Shown in pieces: positions 58,559 through 64,000 of a stretch of 64,000 bases of DNA. A program made the translations under genes and the position numbers. Source of the DNA: Hyperoodon ampullatus (taxonomy: Eukaryota > Chordata > Mammalia > Artiodactyla > Ziphiidae). Each line of letters begins with the position of its first letter. Within the stretch, counting starts at the first letter, position 1. The stretch spans positions 11,923,492-11,987,491 of the forward strand of contig OX457061.1 of NCBI GenBank assembly GCA_949752795.1. The letters are read 5' to 3'. The notes beneath the pieces were generated by a model that saw only the letters and a program-made list of their open reading frames with translations, was not told where the DNA came from and searched no databases.

Positions 58559-60936
58559 CTGGACAGGGACCGAGAGAGACAAAGAGATGGCCGCCCAGAG
58601 GGAGAGCGAATGAGGCCGAGCCAGGCTGACCCGAAACGTGCTCCAGACTGACCAGAAGCGGAGCGTCAGGATCCAAAGAGAGAATCCGCTGTTCCATTCA
58701 TCCAGAGCAGGTGTTTCTTGCGCCAGCAATAACAGTGGGGTTGAAACAACACAGACATCCCTGCCCCCTTGAGCTCATACCAGTCTAGCCCAGGAGACGG
58801 GGATTAGGTCAATATTACGTAAATGAGGGCTGATTTTTACTTTTGATAAGCTCAACAGTGGGTACGTGCTAGATCCTGTGACAGCAAGAGGCAGGGTCTT
58901 AGCCTGGGGAATTGAGAGTCAGGGAAGGCTTCTTGGAAGAAGAGACTTGAAGGATTGAGGGGGCATTCGCTAGACTAGGATAGGGGGCTGTGTGAGCAGT
59001 TGGATTCCAGAGAGACTGTAGGTCTCTCCAGAGAGACTATTGGTGAAGACCTGCTTGGGGCAGGGGCATGATGCCCTAGGGCAGGGGCGCATGGAGGGTC
59101 GGGGAGCAAAGGGGAGAGTGAAGGAGGTGGGGCAGGAGTGGGGAGTGTCAGGCCTTGGGGGCCAAGTAACACACTCCGAGCTTATCCTAAAAGTTTTAAG
59201 CAGCTGATATATAGTCCTCTCTACATTTCGCTCTGCTGGCTTTTCGTGGAGGGTGTAAGGAGGGACCCCAGCAAGGAGGGGCATACCCGGTGGGAGATGC
59301 TGGACCAAGGTAGCCAACTCCTTCAGGCTTTCCCTGCATTGTCTTGCTTTTACAACTGGAAGTCCTGTGTCTTGGGGACCCTCTCAATCCTGGATAAAAC
59401 CAAGACAGTTGGGAGGCTCTCAGGGGAGGGGCTGTGGAGATGAAGGGAGATGGAGGATCTCAGGGTTTGGAAATGTACTGCCCGAGCTCATCGTGGAGCC
59501 CGTTTGTCATTGTACACTCCAGTGGCCCTGCCTCTGCCCCCTAAGTGGGATTGGTCGTGGGGGGCTGGGGATCCAGCTGGCTCCAGCTGGGACCTTCCCC
59601 CCTTCCTGGCTCAGTGAGCACAAAACAGGGGCCCTCCTTCCTGTGACCCAGCCCCACTCCCACCCTCTGTGCCAGGGGGAGCCAGGCCCAGGCCGCCTGG
59701 AATCCCAACCTCCCCCGCCTGGCTGGGAAGGGAAGGAGGAGGAAATGAATCACAGTGGACGCTGCCCCCACTCACATCCACAACTCACCCAGAAAGCATT
59801 ACCCAAAGTGTCTGAGCACCGCACATCTGGGCACGCACACACCTGCTGGCACCCACACACAGACTTTCCCACAAACGCATTCAGGGATCCCAGACACCCG
59901 TGGATACTGGCAGACACAGAGGCCTTTACATGACCTACTCACACATCCACAACTAATCTGTCCAGACACCTGAACTCTCAAATGATGAGAAAGGTACATG
60001 GAACCCGTTTCCGAAGTTCATTTTCACCGGTGTGCTGAGATCCATCTCTCCACTGTACGCCTCCTCTCCCAGAGCCCAGCCCCCAAGTGTACCTCTTACT
60101 CTGAGGTGACCTCAAACTGCCCTCTGCCCTCAGAGAGAGTCATCTGAATTCAGGGTTGAATAGAACCTGGAGTGTCCACACTGCAGGCTCCCAGCTGCCC
60201 TAGACCTAGCCTCGCTCCCAGACCTGTGCCTAGCTGCGCCCTCCTTCCTGACTTCCAGGCAGTTGCTCCAGGATGCTCTCGCCTTGGAGGGTGGATGGGA
60301 CTGGGACAGGGCCATACTCTGGAGGAGGGAACTGTCCCCCTCAAGACAGCAGAGATCCCTAGGGGTACATCTACGTTACAGTTTGAGCAAGACCACCAGT
60401 GTCTCTATGCAGGAACTCTGGGGGCTCCCGCCCCCAGGGGAGAGGGTCCACATGACAACCTGAACCATACCCGGGTGGGTGTCGTGCTCCAGAACCATCA
60501 GACGAGCCACCAGAGGATGTCTGTGCTACAGCCTGACGGGTCTGGAGTGAGTCGATGCTAGAAGTACTGTCTAGATGTGTCCTGGTTAAAGCCAAGCCAG
60601 GCATATCTGCACTCTAGTCCCGGAGATGCCTGAGGGGTGTCTCCGCTACCAGCACTGCCTGAGCCCTACAAGGGACTGAAATAACATTTGTCCAGTGTCT
60701 GTAGTGTGCCAGGCACCGTGCCAGCGCTCACTCATTGCACTCTCATCCAGAGCTGCCAGGTTAGCCCGAGAAGCATTAATTCCGCAGCATGACCAAGAGA
60801 GGGTACACCCTAGAGCTGCCAGGATGCCTGGGGGTGTCTCTCTGCTAAGGTCAAAGCTGAATTCGTGATTTGACGACTCTGAGTCGCTGATGGGGTGGAC
60901 ATTACACACACCTCCGGGAACAGCTGGGGCCATTAC
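58559..60936 (-). other. CRB2: CRB2 intron 2
   Basis: A 2.4-kb intron. An old dispersed repeat may occupy about 58690-58960. Around 60390-60860 a degenerate motif close to GTGTCTCTGCTA recurs at irregular spacing, interrupted by a partial MIR. No coding exon is visible. Confidence 0.85.
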
Positions 60937-61260
60937 CTGCATAGCCGAGGGGGCAATGGCACTCGTAGCGATCGGCCAGGTTGTGGCAGGTGGCCCCGTG
61001 GTGGCAGGGCCGGGACGCACACTCATCGATGTCCAGCTCACAGCGTGGGCCCTGGAATCCGGGCACGCAGTAGCAGCGGAAGCCACTGGGGTCTGGAGCC
61101 TGGGGCACACACAGAGCGCCGTGGTGGCATGGCTGACTGGCACAGCCCCGGGGCTCCAGGGGTCCACAGGTATAGCCACCATTCTCTGTAGCCTGGCACT
61201 CGGTCCCTGGAGCACATGGGTCTGAGGCACAGGCACCCGGGGGGTCCGAAGGCGCCATTC
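60937..61260 (-). CDS. CRB2: CRB2 exon 2: first three EGF-like repeats
   Basis: The 324-bp exon follows CTCTCTACAG. Two bases finish a Gly from exon 1, and 107 codons run from [20 protein letters not shown] to CHCPLGYA, plus one base of Gly. There are three EGF repeats, each with the O-glucose consensus (CASDPC, CASQPC, CASRPC). The third is calcium-binding (DIDEC). The in-frame ATG at its start is not the initiator. Human CRB2 has Thr-Val-Pro-Ser at this point, after a signal peptide encoded by exon 1. Mature extracellular sequence begins about here. The donor is G|GTAATG. Confidence 0.95.
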
Positions 61261-62149
61261 CTGTAGAGAGAGGAAACTGGCTGGGCAGGGTGGACATCGG
61301 CTACCAGGACACTCCCCTCCCCACACCCAGGCCCATCCCCAGATCCCAGAGTCAGAGCAGCAGGGCTCCGTCAGTACTCAGGAGGATGGAGGGAGCGCCA
61401 GGGGGTCTACACACCAGGTCCCAGCAGGCTGCACGCATCTGCACCCAGAACTGGGAATGGTTTCAGGGGTGCCTCCATAGCAGGGAAATAAGACCCGGGA
61501 TGCCTGGCTCCCCGGGCAGGATTAGTGAGCAGACGCCCGCTCATCCTGTGAGCTTTTCGCTCCATGGTGTCCGTGCATCCCCGCAGCGCCCCTCGGAAGC
61601 AGGCCCTGTCAGGCCCATTTTACAAGAGAGCGGATCCAGGCTCCAGAGTGAAAGTGAGGACTCTTGCCTGAGGTCACATAGCAAGTCAGTGCTGGCTTAG
61701 CCCTCAGGGTCTGTCCGTGTGCTCCAGCCCCACCTGGGGAGGGGATCCCCGCCCTGCTTCCTGCCGGGAGGGTGTCTCCTCCCACTGCCCACCGACTCCA
61801 CTGCTCCTGCTGGGGGTCTGGTAACTCCATCCCTGCGTGAAACTGGAGATGGAGGACTTCAAAGGCCCCTCTCCCCTCTCCACCCCTCCTCCCCTCCTGG
61901 CTCTGCTGGCCTGGGAACTTCTCAGAGGATCCCTGGCCCTCACTGTATCCGCAGCCATCAGCAAGTGTGAGCGGCCAGACTGGCCGAGGTCACAGGGTTC
62001 AGGGCAGGTATTGAGATGAGCTGACTGCACTCGTGGCTCCAGCCACTGCGACATCTCCTCAAGGCAGAGCTCCCTCACTTAGAGGGTCATCTCCTGATCT
62101 GTAGCCCGCCCCCGCTCCCACCCTCCCTTGCTAAGAGCCTGTCAGTGTC

Positions 62150-62375
62150 ATGCTGGTGTAAGAACTTTTGAAGCTTTGAAGTCAAACAGCCCTGGGTTCA
62201 AATCCCCACTCGGCCAACAAGCTATGAGACCTTGGGCAAGTCATTTCTACTACTGAGCCTTCGTTCCCCAATCTGAAGAGGGTTGATAATAGTACGTGCC
62301 TCGTAGGATATGGAAGGATTGAGAGCCTCAGGGACGGCAGTCAAGTGCCCACTCGGGGTAGGAACTCAGTAAGTG
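62150..62375 (+). repeat. MIR SINE in CRB2 intron 1
   Basis: Sense MIR: CAGCCCTGGGTTCAAATCCC, TATGAGACCTTGGGCAAGTC, TGAGCCTTCGTTCCCCAATC and GGGTAGGAACTCAGTAAGTG. Confidence 0.85.
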
Positions 62376-63654
62376 ATGGAGGAACGGGAACCGCCTGCGA
62401 GAAGGAGGCACCTCGGACAGACCTGGGGCTCCAGGAGGCACCCCTCCCCCACCCAGGTTGTCATCCAGACACTAACCAGGCCCCGGAACAGCTTCGGGCC
62501 CTGTGCCTCCCCTCCCCCACCCAGCGAAGACCCCCAGATAAGGCTCGACAGCCTCTCAGGCGTCATCCACATTCCACCAGGCAGGGCTGTCCACCAGCCA
62601 GCCCCCACCCTTGCCAGCCAGGGCCAAGCAGGATGGGGGACAGGGAGACAGAGGTACCGACCGACCAATGGACCCAGGGAGAGAACCCAGCTGTCAGCCC
62701 CACAGCCCAGCTCCCAAAGCACCTGGTACAGCTCAACATGGCTCGCTCTCCAAGAGCCTCACCAAGGGGGTAGGGGCAAGCACCCACCCAGGGCCAGGTG
62801 TGCGGCAAGGCCACAGGGGGTCTGAAACACTGTCAGGCCAAGATGACCTTCTAGGGCTCTGGGCTCCACAGACCCTCTCTGCCCACAGCTCCGCTCCCCC
62901 AAGCCTGGTCACATCAGTGAGGGCAGGGGCCATCTGGGCCTCTCTGAGGGGCTTATGGGCAGCTTGTCTTTCTTCTTCCCACCCTGAGCCATGGTGGCGG
63001 ATCAGTATAGAGCCTGGTCCACCAGGGCTAAATAGTCTGATGGGGGTGGGAAGATGGTCTGATTGGGAGGGGGAGATGCTCTGATGGGGGTGAGTGGATC
63101 AGGCTTCCTTGGGAAAGGACACAGCTTTGGGCATCAGACCCGGCTTGTATCTGGGGTGTGAACAGTGCCCGCCTTGTGAGTGTTGTGAGGAGCCACTGAG
63201 GGAACGTGAGTGAAGCCCTGGCACCAGCGAGCCTTCAGGGAGGGCTCTGGCCATTACAGTCAGGGTCCCTGGACCCAGCACACTCAGGAGGAGCAGCACA
63301 GTGGTCACAGCTCCCACTTGAAGGGCCCTGGCTGTTGGGTCCTATGCCAACAGGCCCTTCGTTTAATCCCAGCAAGCGCCACCCCTCATCTGTGTGACCC
63401 AAGGGACCCCACCCCAGTCTGGAGCTTTGCCCCTGATTCAGAGCAGGCTGAGGAGGCAGCACCTGTGGGGACAGGGGAAGGTGCTTCATCACTGTGGGAG
63501 CAGGTGGCCCATGACCCTGTATGACGGAGCCCCAGGAGGCCGAGCCCAGCCCCACTGGAGGAAGGAGTTCCTGCAGGCAGAGAGGGAGGGAGCTGTCTGC
63601 CCTAGGAGGCCTGCAGTGGTGCCAGAAGCCTGCATGTGAGGCACAGCCATCTCT

Positions 63655-63800
63655 CTTGTGTAATCTCTGTCTTCACAGTTACCTTAGGGGGTGGATAGTG
63701 CTATCATTCATTTTTTACAGTTGAGGAAAGTGAGGCTCGGAGATAAGCGACTTCACAGTTCCTAGGAGGGGCTGGAATCCAAACCCAGGTCTCACTGCTC
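63655..63800 (-). repeat. MIR SINE in CRB2 intron 1
   Basis: Antisense MIR: TTTTTACAGTTGAGGAAAGT, GAGGCTCGGAGATAAGCGAC and GCTGGAATCCAAACCCAGGT. Confidence 0.75.
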
Positions 63801-64000
63801 CAGAGCCTCCACTCTGGGGGTTCCAGAATCACCCCAGGGCCTATATAAAGAATACGGATTCCTGGGCCCCACTCCAGACCCAGAGATGCAGAACACTTGG
63901 GCCTGGGGCCCAAGAATCTTCATTGCAACATGCTCCCTGGGGAGGGGACTCCTTTGCACGTTGAGGCCTGGGAACAAGCACTGACCTTGGGCTCTGCCTC

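Larger units (their letters stand above)
61261..64000 (-). other. CRB2: CRB2 intron 1 (part); exon 1 not seen
   Basis: The last 2.7 kb lies upstream of exon 2 and should be intron 1. I find no ATG followed by a hydrophobic signal peptide and a phase-1 donor, so exon 1 and the promoter are probably beyond 64 kb. There is no CpG-rich block of the kind expected at a promoter. MIR copies lie at about 61590-61720, 62150-62375 and 63655-63800. Confidence 0.75.

Noticed and set aside
60902..61297. ATG upstream of CRB2 exon 2 as a translation start
   Set aside because: It lies 5' of a good acceptor (CTCTCTACAG) in intron 1 and gives no signal peptide.
63099..63317. Signal-peptide-like - strand frame (VTTVLLLLSVLGPGTLTVMA) that might be CRB2 exon 1
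   Set aside because: The frame begins with GTG, not ATG, the sequence does not match the human CRB2 leader, and no convincing phase-1 donor follows.

Overview
This is vertebrate nuclear DNA: a few short exons with GT..AG introns, set in long non-coding sequence with many old MIR and L2 repeats. Two genes are recognisable and lie tail to tail. The + strand carries the last four coding exons and 3' UTR of DENND1A (connecdenn 1). The - strand carries CRB2 (crumbs cell polarity complex component 2) from its second coding exon to the stop codon. Human chromosome 9q33.3 has the same convergent arrangement. A tRNA-derived SINE at 13.57-13.84 kb, with intact pol III A and B boxes and a 10-bp target site duplication, is of the CHR-2 type found in cetaceans and hippopotamus. 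I saw no ruminant Bov-tA or BovB elements. The best guess is therefore a whale or dolphin.

Layout: 1-22.85 kb is DENND1A intron. Coding exons follow at 22847-22935, 36956-37084, 39850-40105 and 41182-42372, with a 3' UTR to about 44.24 kb. The intron after the first of these exons holds a sequence that looks like the MIR601 locus (23782-23862). It also holds an antisense L1 fragment and a SINE with an inverted 5' end. About 2.4 kb separates the DENND1A poly(A) signal from the CRB2 stop codon. CRB2 exons 13 to 2 (counted as in the 13-exon human gene) run from 46.64 to 61.26 kb. The remaining 2.7 kb is CRB2 intron 1; exon 1, with the start codon and signal peptide, is not visible and probably lies beyond the window.

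All exon joins keep the reading frame. The twelve CRB2 exons encode about 1250 residues. With a human-sized exon 1 this gives about 1281 residues, against 1285 in human CRB2, so the gene looks intact. The two genes act separately. DENND1A is a Rab35 guanine-nucleotide exchange factor of clathrin-coated endocytosis. CRB2 is an apical membrane protein that recruits the PALS1/PATJ polarity complex.

I found no new multi-gene system. The more interesting points are sequence features of known genes: a MIR601-like locus with a changed seed, a short read-through end where the human DENND1A.V2 variant diverges, a lost O-glucosylation serine in one CRB2 EGF repeat, and Z-DNA-prone or G-rich tracts against two splice donors. 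Comparisons with human proteins and miRNAs are from memory, not from a search.
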